Shown one piece after another: positions 22,595 through 33,950 of a stretch of 64,000 nt of DNA. Below the pieces are notes generated by a model. It had not been told where the DNA came from, did no database searches, and worked only from the letters and a program-made list of their open reading frames with translations. Source of the DNA: Ulota crispa (taxonomy: Eukaryota > Streptophyta > Bryopsida > Orthotrichales > Orthotrichaceae); the NCBI GenBank assembly GCA_963920765.1, contig OY987247.1:6420471-6484470 (forward strand). Reading direction: 5' to 3'. Positions within the stretch are counted from its first letter, which is position 1, and every line of letters starts with the position of its first letter. A program made the position numbers and the translations under genes.

Positions 22595-24273
22595 TTGTTG
22601 TGGGTAGCAGAGGCATAGGACTTTCGAAGGGTGCGGCTTGTGTTTCCATGTGCGCTTTTGTTCCTTCTTTTCCGGGTGAGTGTTCGGGAGGGGATCTAGA
22701 CAGGAGTGACATCTGGTGTGGGGAGTAAGGCTCTGCACTAGGCAAGAGGGGTTTGGATGATGGAGTAAGCTAGGTTGTTGGCGCGCCCGTAGGTGTTGGA
22801 GGATTTGGCACGACTGTGGGTTGGAGGGGCTCTGGAAGTAGATTGGGTATAGATATTGGCTCACTCATGGGTTGCAGGGATGTGTGGGGTGCTGTCTCAT
22901 CGACATCTTTAGGTTGAAGGCAAGCATAGGTGTTTTCATGGATTATCTCCTCAGGTGGTTGGTTATGGGATGAGGATGTGACCTTGTCTATCAGATTGCC
23001 ATGTTTCCTAGAAGATCTATTGTTTGAGTTTTGTTTCCGCCTCCTTCTACGTTTCCGTGTAACCTTGGGGAAGGGTATGTCTTTTGTTTTTTCCTTTTCT
23101 ACAATGGGTTCTCTAGTTGTGTTGAGTGATTTGTATTGCTCTAATCCGCAATCCTTACTAAGGTGGCCTAAGTTTTTTCTTCTATTGCATTGACCAGGTA
23201 AACTAGAATAAAGAACTTTCAAACGCAGGAGCTCACCTGCCTTTGCTGCTAGACATATCAATGGTAGCACTAAGGTAGCTAGTAGATCGTCAATCCTCTT
23301 CACGATGACATTGACAATTGGTCCAGATGGTCTCTTCACAAAGGAGTGCTTGTTCTTGACTGCCACAACCTCTCCAATTCTTGATCCAAATAACCTGTAA
23401 TACTTCTCTTCCTGAAATGCAAGCGCAAGGTCAGGGAATTGGAGGCTTACCAAAAATCCCATGTTGTAATTGGTACTTGTTGTGTGGGCCTTGAATTTGC
23501 TTTGCCATCAGTAGAAACGTATTGCTCGTCCCTCCCACGCCAGGTTCACCTTTTCCATGCACCTTGAGGCTCCATCCGCATCTGAAAAACTCAATCTAAA
23601 ATAATTCCTTTGCAAGTGTTTGCAGTGTGATGAAGTTATCTTATAAGTGTGTTCTAAGAAATTCTTTTAAGTTTGCGTACCCTGGGAAGGATCCTAGCAG
23701 TCGACCAAGGCTTGTGCGCCGTGAGCAATCTTATTGCTTGATTCTTAGCTCCTTAATTTCTTGTTCTGTGAATTCTATCATCAACTCTCCTTCTGGCTAG
23801 AATTGACCTTCAGTCTGATTGAACGAGGTTCCTGTGATTTTCGGTAGCCTTGTCGAGGATGTTGCAACCTCTAGGTATGTTCTAATAGCTTCTGACTTTG
23901 ATGCTGGGGCTTCAGCTTGCGGTGCATCCTAGTTTGCTGATAGGGTTGCCAATGTTGCTGAATTGTGGGTGCATGTCTTGGGCGTCTGATGCTCCTTTGC
24001 GCCATTGCTCTAGCATAGGCTACATAGCTCATGTAGATTTATGGAGGGGTTTTCATCTGTACCTCTTCCAGGTGGTTGTGGCGGTGTTTCTTTAGCGGCT
24101 TCCGAGGTTGGAGTGAGCTTCAATTTGTCACCTTCAGTTGCTGTGTCCCCTTCAAGTTGTGGCGGTATCAATTCAGCTGCTTCCGGGTCTGGACTTAAGC
24201 CTCCAGCTTCAGTTGGCGTGTGACCGGCTAATGGTGGCTCTGGCTCCATTACTGTGGTTCCGGATGATGTCAT
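22595..24273 (-). pseudogene. LINE ORF1 remnant with a CCHC-like knuckle
   Basis: Begins near 24273 with a proline/threonine/glutamate-rich leader (MTSSGTTVMEPEPPLAGHTP). A second open stretch (23462-22770) reads like the DUF4283/RRM-type ORF1 of plant L1 elements (EEKYYRLFGSRIGEVVAVKN). It then shows CNRRKNLGHLSKDC, a zinc knuckle in which the second cysteine is replaced by arginine, followed by a basic RKRRRRRKQN tract and a low-complexity proline-rich tail. The pieces lie in different frames, so it is not expressed as one protein. Confidence 0.65.
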
Positions 24274-24899
24274 GGCACTCTTCTTCTCTCTTTGTGGTAA
24301 TATTACCTGTTTTATCTAGTTTTGCTAGATTAGTATCTACTTTACTTAGAAGAGATGGTGCTATGTGGAAAAACCCTAAACCTATTTAGGTCATTCTGTA
24401 ATTTGGGAATTGCTTTCAAATGTCAATGTTTGACTATTTGTTGCTCCTTTGGTTGTTGTCTTGGCTGTAGGAAGGGATCTTCCTGCAGCTGAACTCATTA
24501 TTTGGGTGTGTAAGAAATCTTTCAATCCTTTACTATACCAAACGTGCTGAAAGTCTAATCCTAAAGTCTTCCAAAGGGCACAGGCTTTACGTCATCCTCT
24601 AATTGTACGCATTGAGTGTGAGCATGCCTGATTACTCTTCTGACGCTATTGAAGTATTGTGCTAAGTCTTGATTAGAACCTTACACACAAATATGGCAAA
24701 ACTACGGCACCGGAGAGTTCTACATGACCGGAACTAACTCTTATTTGTAATTAGACTAACAAAAATCCCGTTTGCATGGCTAATGCTGACTAAAGCTTAC
24801 GGTATGAGAAGAATTGGAGGGAAGAAAAGCAATGAAGCCATGGCACAGCACTCCGGCGAGTAGAGCGGCTGCTGCGGCAAGCCTGTTGACGTCATTTCA

Positions 24900-24916
24900 A
24901 GAAATCCTCTTTGAAA
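24900..24916. repeat. 17-bp target-site duplication, 5' side of the LINE
   Basis: Exact repeat of 17020-17036. Confidence 0.95.
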
Positions 24917-25630
24917 CTTCATAAAAATACCATTGCAGCACAAATCAATGTAGTCATAATTATGTGATCAAAACATAAACACGCATTTTGGTTTGAGCTG
25001 ATTTTTAAAGCAAGCATATTCCTCTTTCTAACAATGTTATTTATTAGTTCAAAATAGATCACACAATAGAAATCAAATCCTAAATACAAAATCTTTGTTG
25101 TTGATTTGAAGCCACAAGTTTTCATGTATGATTGATTCACATAAATTAGAACAATTCTATACTAGGTAAAAATCTTTACACTGCGCAAATAATGAATGCT
25201 AATAAATTCCATGGAAAACATTTAGCAAAAGCATAGCGTTTAGAAATTGGTAACTCATCTATACAAAGTAACATTAAAAATGTACTCATGACAAATCATT
25301 AGCTTTTACTATATCTATGTTTAACAAAAACAAATGAAAGACTAAAGAATTACACTTAAATCAAACAAAATGGTTAAGTAGAATAGGAATCTCAAGAATA
25401 TTGCAAAGATCTCTTTACACAAAAGTAACAAAATGGTAAAGTTTGCATTTTATGGATAAAAACTCAAGATTTATCAATTTCTTTTTTCTCAAGATTGACG
25501 GTGACAACGGCACAATATATTAAATTAAAAACAAGCAACATCTACAATATAAAAGGTTGTGTGTTTGTATAGCACTTTGGTTTGAAAAGTAACTTTTTTT
25601 TTTTTTAATATCTTTTAACAGTAGTTTTCT
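24917..25630. other. AT-rich intergenic stretch, no gene seen
   Basis: Homopolymer-rich, short open frames only. No recognisable feature before the tandem repeats that follow. Confidence 0.6.
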
Positions 25631-25635
25631 TTTCA

Positions 25636-26640
25636 ACCTACTCAACTATTCTCAAGGTAGCTTCTCTCCATGCAAAGCTTGCCTTTTGTAACAAAATGGT
25701 AAACTTTGTATTTTCATGGAAACTTTCAACTTTTCAAGCTCTACAAACTTATTCATTTTCCAAGATAGACGGTGACAGCTTCACCTAGAATAATAAATTA
25801 AAAACAAGCAAATAAGGTACAAGAAGTTACAAGAAGCAATTTCCATATAACACTTTTTTTCTTCTTTCATTTCATATAGTTTTTAAAGAAGTGATTTGCT
25901 TTCTAAGTAAGATACGTACTCAAACTTGCTCAAGATAGCTTCTTCCAACCACCTCCACTTCCCAAACCACAACCCAACCTCCAAAAAAAACTTTTTCATG
26001 AATAACACATGTGATCCCCACAAACAACATTAGGTTTGCCACAAGCACCCACACAATACTTCCTTGGAATCTATCTATCTTGAATCACACTTACAAGAGG
26101 CAATGTCCCTATAGCACTCTCACTTGAATAACATCTCCTTTCATTTTTATTCATTTTACAATAATTATTTTTATCAAGTAAAATACACTTCCTCAAAATA
26201 ACTTCTCCCAACGCATACCCTCCTCCTCCACCCCCCAAACCACAATCCAAACCAAAAAAAAAAAAAAAAAAAAAAAAAACCATTTTCATCAATAATACAT
26301 GTGATCCCCACAAACAACATTGGGTTCCCTCCAAGCAACCACAAGGCACTTCCCTAGAATGTCTATCTTGAAGCACACTACAAGAGGCAAATGAATGTCC
26401 TTGCAACAGTTTGGATAATGTTATTCTTTTATCATTTTCATTTCATTATAAACAATTTATCATTTCAAAACAAAGTACATACTCAAACTTCCTCAAGGTA
26501 ACTTCTCCTAATGCAAACCTTCTTCTTCCTTAAGCACAACCCAACCCAAAAAAAAAAAAACCCTTTTCATCAATAACACATATGATCCCCACAAACAACA
26601 TTGGGTTTCCCACGAGCAACCACAGGGCACTTCCCGGGAA
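25636..26640. repeat. Degenerate ~285-bp tandem repeats copying the 3' end of the SAXO gene
   Basis: The landmark TGATCCCCACAAACAACATT recurs at about 26011, 26301 and 26584, about 285 bp apart. A second landmark near CTCAAGGTAACTTCTC recurs at about 25636, 25918, 26190 and 26485. The rightmost unit is the real end of the SAXO-like coding sequence. The units to its left are decayed duplicates of roughly the last 28 codons plus the 3' flank. Confidence 0.75.
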
Positions 26641-29449
26641 TCTGTCGATCTTGGAAGTCAGCTTGATAAGTAGTGGGCCCTTGGATCTTCCCAGTAGGCT
26701 GGGGATTATCAGCCTTCTTATGCACATACTTAGCAGGCATTTTCCATTCTCTAAAATCATCATGATAAGTAGAATCAGAATCAAACTTTGCCCCATGACT
26801 CCCCAAGTTATCCCCATGCTTGATAATCTTTTGTGGATGCACTCTCCCGGGGTCTCTAAACTCCACATTATATAATGACTGCCCAGAGAATTTGCCACCT
26901 CCGTCGTGTTTCTGGTGGGGAATGCGAGTCCTGGCTTCCATGTGCTTGGACTTGTCCCAGTAGTCCACGTTATATGTGGTCTCCTTTTGAGAGGGACCTG
27001 TGTTGGAATACTCGAACTTAAGTTACACAAGATACAATGCATATTGAATAAACTGGTAGTATTAACAATAGGGAGAATTTCATGAATACCTCTGAAGTTT
27101 GCAATGCAATATTTTCATAAAGGGAATGATCAAGGAGACATCCCAGTTGCTATGAGGACATCCCAATAGCCCAACCTATTAAATTTGAGATTATTATTAT
27201 GTTGAAATATGAAATAAAATCAAAACCATATTTTAACGCAAATTTGCGTCTACAAGCGCTGTAAACATACAACAAATATGTCTCATTTGTGACATGGTCA
27301 AGAATTAAACTAGTCGCTCCCTTCATTTATAAGTTTATATCTTGACCATGTCACAAGGAGACATATATGTTATAAGGTCACAACACTTGTAGACGCAAAT
27401 GTGCACTAAAATATTGTTTTGATTTTATTTCATATTTCAACATAATAATAATCTCAAATTTGATAATTTGGGCTATAGGAGTGTCCACGTAGCAACTAGT
27501 GGTGTCCCCCTAATCATTCCCTTCATAGATACCCTTCTTTTTTCAAAAATATTACAAATACCCTTGGACCAAAAAAAATTAGGGATTTTTTTTTGTTGTT
27601 GTGTATGTCATCCCTTCTTCCTTTGTATGCACGCATAACAAGAAAAGAAGTATTGTGCACACAAAGGGAGAAGGAAATGACATGCATAATAAAACAACCT
27701 AATTTTTTGATCCAAGGGTATTTGTGTGATTTCTAAAAAAGCAAGGGTACCTATGAACATATTGCAAACTTAAGGGGTACCATGAATTTTTCCCTTAACA
27801 ATATGAGCAATTGCCTTGTGTACACAGCTGATTATAGTCCTAGGAATGAATGAAGAATACTATCTAACAGACTATAGATGATAATCATTGAGCTGGTGAA
27901 CAAAATGATTCTATTTAACCCTTGAGCGCCCAAGCAACAATATGTTGTCGCTCAAAAAGCTAGGTCAACTCAATTTTGACTATTATAATCTCATTGCATG
28001 TTTGGTGAAACAACTTCCAATTAAGCCCAGCATAATGGAGACTCTTTCCACTAATAATTCATATGGTCAAATCTTGTGGATCATATTTTTCAGTTCACAA
28101 GGGCACTTTGATTGCACACAAGTCAAGCTTCTTTTGTTTCAGCTCTGGGCGCTCAAGGTTTAACAAACCTGTTTGGTCGTATTTCACTGGGGGTCGGAAC
28201 AAGGGAGCTGGTCCCCACGGGTGTTTCACAAAGTCATCACTGTAGGTCGTGTTGGACGCAATCTTTAGTCTCGCGTTCTCGTTGGCGGGTAGCTTGCGCA
28301 CAAATTTCTTTGGCATGGGCCATTCGGGGTACTTGGCGCAGTACTCCGAGACTGTTTTGTCTCCAAACTTGGTGTGGACTGATGTGTGCTTTTGTGGGCA
28401 CTTGTGGAAGCCGCATGTGCATACCTTGCATATGCATTGCCTGCCTTCCTGTGAAATTGTCAATGTCACATATGGTCAATGTAATATAAGCTTGCTTACA
28501 AGGGAATAGGTTGCAAAACTTGTTGGTAGATAGCTTTTTGTCAATGTAGTGATGATGCTTGGATAAGGTTAATGCTTTTTACAAGGAAAAAAGTGTGGAA
28601 CATATTCAAGCATTGTTTGTAAACAAGCATTCCATGCAATTGGCCTAGAACATAAAAAAAGAGGGACCTCTATATTATCCAAATGTCTCTCTTACAAAGG
28701 TTGACCTTTATTCAAGCATTTACAAGGGAATAGATTGCAAAACTTGTTGGTAGATGGCTTATTTTTGTTGAGGATTTGCTTATAGAAGAGAAGAGGAGGT
28801 GTGGGAATATGGTGAAGTAGGGGTTATATCAACCAAAAAAGTAATTTTAATGATGCAATTTTCATGACAAAAAAAGAACTAGGTAGGGAAAAGGGACATG
28901 AAGCATTACAAGAAAAATTGGGTCCACAGTGATTGAAAAAGTGTTCACAATGACTAGAAAAGTGTTCACAATGACAAAAAACGTGTCCTTGATGATCATT
29001 TTTAGTTTTTGTGAAGTCATGTTTTTAGTCACTGTGGACATAATGGTTCTTGTAGTGAAGTTAGACAAGAAAATTGATTGTAAAACTTGCAAATTTGAAA
29101 ATCCCATTTTGTAGAATCTTATAATCTTGCAGTAAAGAGAGAAGAAGAGTTGGAGGGTGTTTCCTTGACTCTGATTAAATTGACTAGTTGCATAATTTAG
29201 TTGACATAATTTCCATGATAAACAAAAATGGGTGTGGGAAAGACTGGGATTTTTTTGGTAAGTTAGATATTTTTTTATGAGATATTTGAAAGGCTTGTTT
29301 GTTGTAAATTCAATTAATTGTAATGTGCTTAAAACTTGTACTGCCAAAGCATCAATTAGTATGATAGTTACAATGAATTTACTTACCCCTGATCTAGGAT
29401 CACATGCTGGACTAACTGGGCGCTCAGGTTCTCCTTTCACGTTAACCAT
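26570..29449 (-). CDS. SAXO/FAM154-like stabiliser of axonemal microtubules
   Basis: Exons at 29387-29449, 28169-28448 and 26570-26997 join in frame with GT-AG borders (donors GTAAGT and GTTTGT; acceptors TTCACAG and ACACAG) to give 256 residues. Residues 26-42 are a Cys/His cluster (CICKVCTCGFHKCPQKH), matching the N-terminal signature of SAXO proteins. The rest is a series of Mn-like modules with aromatic cores: TTYSDDF (88-94), TTYNVDY (121-127), SLYNVEF (155-161), STYHDDF (190-196) and TTYQADF (223-229). The SAXO family coats and stabilises microtubules of cilia and flagella, so the likely site is the sperm axoneme (family knowledge plus inference). The start was chosen at the only ATG that leads into the first donor. 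Both introns carry MITEs, and the 3' end is tandemly duplicated. Confidence 0.85.
27071..27794. mobile_element. Mutator-like MITE (copy a) in SAXO intron 2, split by a foldback element
   Basis: Ends GGGAGAATTTCATGAATACC and, inverted, GGGAAAAATTCATGGTACCC. The 9-bp flank TTAACAATA is exactly duplicated (27062-27070 and 27795-27803). The arms share the family sequence (CCCTTGGACC, GACATGCA) with copies at 41631, 54116 and 61722. A 404-bp palindromic element interrupts the left arm. No transposase. Confidence 0.85.
27120..27523. mobile_element. Foldback (long-palindrome) element nested in a MITE
   Basis: Ends AAGGGAATGAT and ATCATTCCCTT. Almost the whole element is an imperfect palindrome, with about 185-bp arms meeting near 27310-27340 (both arms hold GTAGACGCAAAT or its complement and CTTGACCATGTCACAA or its complement). 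CATA is duplicated at 27116-27119 and 27524-27527; removing the insert restores the host MITE sequence TTTCATAGATACC. Confidence 0.8.
27919..28159. mobile_element. TTAA-flanked piggyBac-like element (copy B), 8 nt inside SAXO intron 2
   Basis: Left TTAA (27915-27918) then CCCTTGAGCGCCCAAGC. The right end in reverse complement is ACCTTGAGCGCCCAGAG, followed by TTAA (28160-28163). It is 241 bp with no coding capacity. Its right edge lies 8-9 nt from the exon 2 splice donor (exon ends at 28169). Confidence 0.75.
28904..29057. mobile_element. CACTA-like MITE in SAXO intron 1
   Basis: Left end CATTACAAGAAAAATTGGG; right end in reverse complement CACTACAAGAACCATTATG. Both continue with GTCCACAGTGA. 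The 3-bp duplication AAG flanks it (28901-28903, 29058-29060). It contains two short GTGTTCACAATGAC repeats. It is 154 bp and non-coding. Confidence 0.75.
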
Positions 29450-31760
29450 TTTTCTCAAAGTAAATGCTAATACATCAGCTCCGCATAAACTTGTAGTAAG
29501 AGACTACTCATTAGTGTCAAATTAGACTAGTAGACTCTCCTGACTATAATCAAAAGCTCGTATGGAATTATCATTTGTGACTTGAAAATTTAAAGACTTA
29601 GATGAATTAGGATTCACCACAACAACTTTGAGCTAGCTCATTAATGGCAATGTGGTTTACAAAAAAAACTATAGAATGATTGAACATATTGATTAGATTT
29701 CCAATAGAATCTACAGACATGTGTTGAGATAATGTTATGATGCTATTTTTTTGTAATACAATCAACCTTCTCTAAACATTATGAGAGAAAAATGGATTTC
29801 TAAATGTACTCTAATATGTATTATTTCACAGCTTGATGCACAAAATGATTTGATCAAATGCATGTACAATGTATCAAATCACTAGATTGTACAATAAGTA
29901 TGTAGCTATAGAGTGTGTCGATAGAGAAGTTTGAATGCCATGTAATTTGTGCTCTATATTGAAAATAGTTCTTAAAAAATCAACAATTACAAATTTGTAT
30001 GTCAACAATCCATCTAAAAAGAGCATGAGACTAAGTTTTGTTCCATTGTAAACAAAGAACAAAAGTAACATTGTTGTAATTTTAAACTATGAGGTTTGAT
30101 GATTGTATGTGGAGCAACTTACAATGTCTTTTTATTGATGTGCACAAAAATACAGTGAGGTTTGACAATGGGTTTAACCAAGTATTTAGGTAGGGAGGTG
30201 AAGAGTTCTATGAGGTATAAAGGCACTTTTGAGCAACGGTTAATGTTGAGAGGTTGCATGCCTTTACTTTGAACCATGCAAACCTCTTCATTCAATCATT
30301 AGACTCACGTTCCTTTATGTTTTCTTTGATAAAAAAACAATGGATGGAGAACTTTAGCTTTTCATGATGGCCTGAGTTAGTAAAAGAAAATTTTCATTTA
30401 TCAAGTAAATTTTCAGCTTTAATTGTATTTATTTAATCCAATTTTTTCCAAATTTGAGCAAAACTCCTTTACAATTAATATGCCTGCCCTCATCTAACAA
30501 GGGGATTTTTTTTGGTGACACATTAATTGAAAAGTTAATCTAATGACATATGATTAGAGTATATATTTTTACACATATTTGGCAACCTATCACCACCATA
30601 TTCATTAAATTGGGAATTTGTGAACATTTTGGGCATTAACTAGGTTTAAGTTCACCAACTTAAACTGAGTTCTAGGGTTAAGGTGAAGTACAACTTGGGA
30701 ATTTGAATTTCCCAATTTAATGAATATGGCATTTACTTGGGAACCGCATACAATTGCTATAGAATTTCTTCAAACGCTAATGCAATTCTGTGCACATGGT
30801 AGATTTAGGTGAACTTTATTTAAACAATCACAAGATTTATATTAGTTTCAACTAGTCTTGATTACACACTAGTTTCAACAAGAGCTTCAACTAGATTACA
30901 TACTAGTTTTAACCAATGATACCCAATTTTTTTATTGTAATAATTCAAAATTGTTTTTTTTGTACAGTGGTATATGTAGCTGAAAGCATGTAGAATTGTG
31001 AAATTTAAATACAATGGCAAAATATTTTGTTGTTCACAATTTGAAACAAAGTCAATTAAATTCAAATGGATAACAAAATACCGTTTTGAATTTATTACAT
31101 GGCTTGAAATTTTAACCATAAGGGAGCTACATAAAATGTGATGTATTATATCTTGCTTTAAAAATTGTAAAAAAATTCTTGTACTTTTGTGATAAATTAA
31201 ATTCTCAAGTTAGACCACTAGATTTAAGTAGTTTTTTTCTAGGAAAAACGTGTCTATTTGAAAGATTGAGAACACGTGGAATTTTTTTCAAACCTCCAAC
31301 AAAAGAACTTGGACAAAAGAACATTACAAATATAAATTTTCAAATGGAAAAATAATATGATTTTCTACCACAAAGCAAAAGTTAATTTTAAATTACACTA
31401 TTCTAAAAAATAAGCATATTTGTTATCAACTACATAAATCTAAACAAAAAAATTGTTAAAAAATATCAATTTAGGTTGTTGGACTTCACTATTTTTCTTT
31501 CAAACTTGACCTATACAATTTGAACTCAAAGGCCAATCCTTCAAATTCTTACTCCTAAATTGAGTTTTCAAATATAAGTTCACATCACGTTATATCATTT
31601 TTTACCAATGTTAAAAGTTCTTTATACCAAAATCTACAATACAAAGCGTTATACTATTTGAAAACATTTAATGAAAAGAACATAATGCTAGTAACATGCA
31701 TTTGCAAACAAATACAATAAATCAGAATAACAGGAAAGATTGGCTATACATTGGTGAGAG
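29450..31760. other. AT-rich intergenic region upstream of SAXO
   Basis: No gene recognised. The proximal part must hold the SAXO promoter, but no clear TATA or other element stands out. An inverted repeat with 20-plus-bp arms (ATTCATTAAATTGGGAATTT and its complement) lies at about 30596-30730 with about 85 bp between the arms, a possible small MITE. Confidence 0.5.
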
Positions 31761-31858
31761 AATTTTGCATCACATGGTTCTATTAAACCAAAAGTGACCC
31801 TTTAGAAATATGTGATTCAATTCAATTCCTTCTTCCAATTCACCAAGTACTGAGTTTG

Positions 31859-32232
31859 TTAAAGAGTTTTCAATTTGATACAAATCTTTATGATGGATGA
31901 GAGCATCTTTTACAAATGATAGAACATGATTGTGAATAAAGTTTCTAATGAAGGGTTTTGAATCTATTTGAAGATGATTGAAAGGTACACTTGTTGGACA
32001 CCTACATTTTAACTTCAAAAATTCACAAGAGTTTCTAAAATTCTCCAAATGACACAATTATTATTATTTTTTAAACATATAAGTTCTAATTCTATTAAAA
32101 AATAGTTTATGATTACAAATTTTAGTTTAATCCTTCAAAGTTTTGCTCACCACTTTGTGAATGAATTTTGTACATTGTCATCCACATAGGTTTATCATGT
32201 GTAGGATGCATTTTCTTGCTAGAAACTCTGGG
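31859..32232 (+). repeat. Dispersed repeat, copy 1 (with empty TTAA site)
   Basis: About 370 bp, similar in direct orientation to 34892-35270 (shared blocks include AAAGGTACACTTGTTGGACA and CACTTTGTGAATGAATTTTG). The left edge contains an uninterrupted TTAA (31859-31862) where copy 2 carries a transposon end. Identity unknown. Confidence 0.7.
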
Positions 32233-32239
32233 CGTTGTT

Positions 32240-33950
32240 GTCACCTTCTCTAGTGATTGTTGTAGCTGAGATCTTCCCAGTAGTGAAGCAAATCCAGCGG
32301 CTAGGTTAGCTCATCATCGTCTTCTTAGCTTTGTTCAGTATTTGTATTATTAAAGTCCTTGTTGCAGTTGCTATGCCGTCCTGCAAGTTTAGAGTCTTGG
32401 TTGATAAAAAAATCTTTGTCTTCTTCACCAATGGGCATCTTTTTAGCTTTTGAGCCCAAGTACAGTACTCTAGCTCTTGAATGCAAAAGTAAGATTTAGA
32501 ATGAGTGTCTGCTTGAAATATATTTTCTTTGGTCTATATAGTTGCTCCAGTCTCAGCCCTTCTTTCTAGATTTCTACTTCTTGATTGCAGGGTTTGCAGA
32601 ATTGTGTTACCACTTTGTTCCTAGACCCAACTAGCACTGCAAATGTGACTTTTGGAGTCCTTGTCTTCATCGTTGTTGATCATACTAAGCTGCACAAATA
32701 ACATTTGCCGTTGCATGTGGAGGTTCAAGAGCAAGCTCTGGAGCAGCATGCAGGCGCGTACTCTTGCGAGAGGGAACATTATTTGTGGTGAGCTGGCATT
32801 GCAAAGGAGGTATGTCTCACGAAACATTTCATTCATTTTAGCTTTGGGTTTTCATCATTGCTACTACCAGCAAACTCTCGTAAATTTTTCTATAGGAGAT
32901 TGCATATGAATTCCTTGTGTATAAATAGGAAATGTGAGATAGGGAAAATCACAGAAGAAATGAATAGAAATGTCTAACAATTCATAGGGAATATGTGAAG
33001 AATTCCTAAAATGACACAAGTAAACTTACAAAAGTTTGCTGTTATAATGTATCTACTACTAGCAGAGGAAGACATAATACATACCCATATTCCCTTAGCA
33101 ACTTGTGGATGTCTTGGCATGATGATTGTCCTCCACTTAATTTGAGGCCTAAAAATTGATGTCACCCTCTATTTCAACAATAGATTCAACTTGTGCTTAG
33201 CAAACAACGCAAATGCAAAGTCAGTGTTTCTTTTCAATGCAGATTCATATGTTTTGTTCTTCATGAAAAACACTCACTTGGGGAGTGGAAAGTGCTATGT
33301 GGGGACCTCCTAAAGCCCTTACCATTGACTCACTCCAAGCTAGCTTCTAAGAACTTTTTCCACCTTGAGTGACATGTCTTCAAATAAATGTAGAAAATAT
33401 CTGCGCCAACAAGCAAATTTTCTTATTCTAGACTACAATTGAACCAATGAAAAAAATGGACATACATTCTAAAACTACTTTTGGATCATGTCCATAGTCT
33501 TCTTGTTGATCTTGAACACCTTCTCCAACTGTTTGTCCTTGATGTCAAGCATGAAGTAAATCGCCGCAACTTGCTGCACGCCGAGGTTCTGGTTGCTCAA
33601 CACTGCAAATGCTAGCTAAAATTGGCTTTTGTCCACAATGACCTGGAAGTTCACCAACCCCTTAGGGAACAAGACTAGCTTGCCCACCTTCAACACAAAG
33701 GGAAATAGTGTGATGCTAGTTGTGCTTGCAAACCTCATGTACATCTTGATCTTGGCCAGCAGCAGGATCTCCGTGGCCCAAGGTGTGTTTTGGGAGAGTT
33801 CTTCAAATTCTCTACACTATGAGATTTTGCTCCGCAACCCTTGCTGTGACTGGCAGGTTCAAGCTAATTGCAATCCACACTTCCATAACCTTCAGAGCAT
33901 CCGTCTTTTTTGCTTGTGTATTGCTTGCACATGTTTGTCCAAGAAAATGT
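32240..33950 (-). pseudogene. Decayed multi-exon coding region, family not recognised
   Basis: On the minus strand 33480-33790 reads like protein: EFEELSQNTPWATEILLLAK, then LFPFVLKVGKLVLFPKGLVN, then, after an in-frame stop, LAFAVLSNQNLGVQQVAAIY. Just upstream (about 33830-33900) DALKVMEVWIAISLNLPVTA continues in another frame, so there is at least one frame change. A possible small exon at 33087-33150 (QIKWRTIIMPRHPQVAKG) has a TTTTTAG acceptor and a GTATGT donor. No start, end or known domain could be assigned. It is probably a broken host gene, though a captured gene fragment is possible. Confidence 0.45.
32873..33047 (+). repeat. 170-bp segment shared with expansin intron 1
   Basis: Closely similar, same orientation, to about 59945-60110 (shared runs include GTGAAGAATTCCT and ATAGAAATGT). 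It lies beside a donor-like GTATGT just as it does in the expansin gene. Either a dispersed repeat or a relic of intron duplication. Confidence 0.6.

Larger units (their letters stand above)
17037..24899 (-). mobile_element. L1-type LINE, full-length but decayed
   Basis: A 7863-bp non-LTR retrotransposon on the minus strand, bounded by a perfect 17-bp target duplication. In order from its 5' end (24899) it has a GC-richer 5' leader, ORF1 with a zinc knuckle, then ORF2 with apurinic-type endonuclease, reverse transcriptase and a C-terminal zf-RVT-like Cys/His region. Many internal stops and frame changes break both ORFs. Several stops sit where TGG or CAG codons would be expected, which suggests cytosine deamination. 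Unusually, the 3' end has no poly(A). It ends in a T run and the hairpin CCCCGCAAGGGG followed by CAT. Confidence 0.9.

Noticed and set aside
24010-24273. Independent proline-rich host gene
   Set aside because: It lies inside the boundaries set by the LINE target duplication and precedes the ORF1-like region on the same strand.
28862-29458. A single long coding frame continuing from SAXO exon 1
   Set aside because: The reading beyond residue 21 is intron: a GTAAGT donor follows and the frame runs through a CACTA-like MITE.
32873-33087. A decayed expansin gene copy
   Set aside because: Only intronic sequence is clearly shared; the neighbouring exon-like sequence (QIKWRTIIMPRHP) is not expansin.
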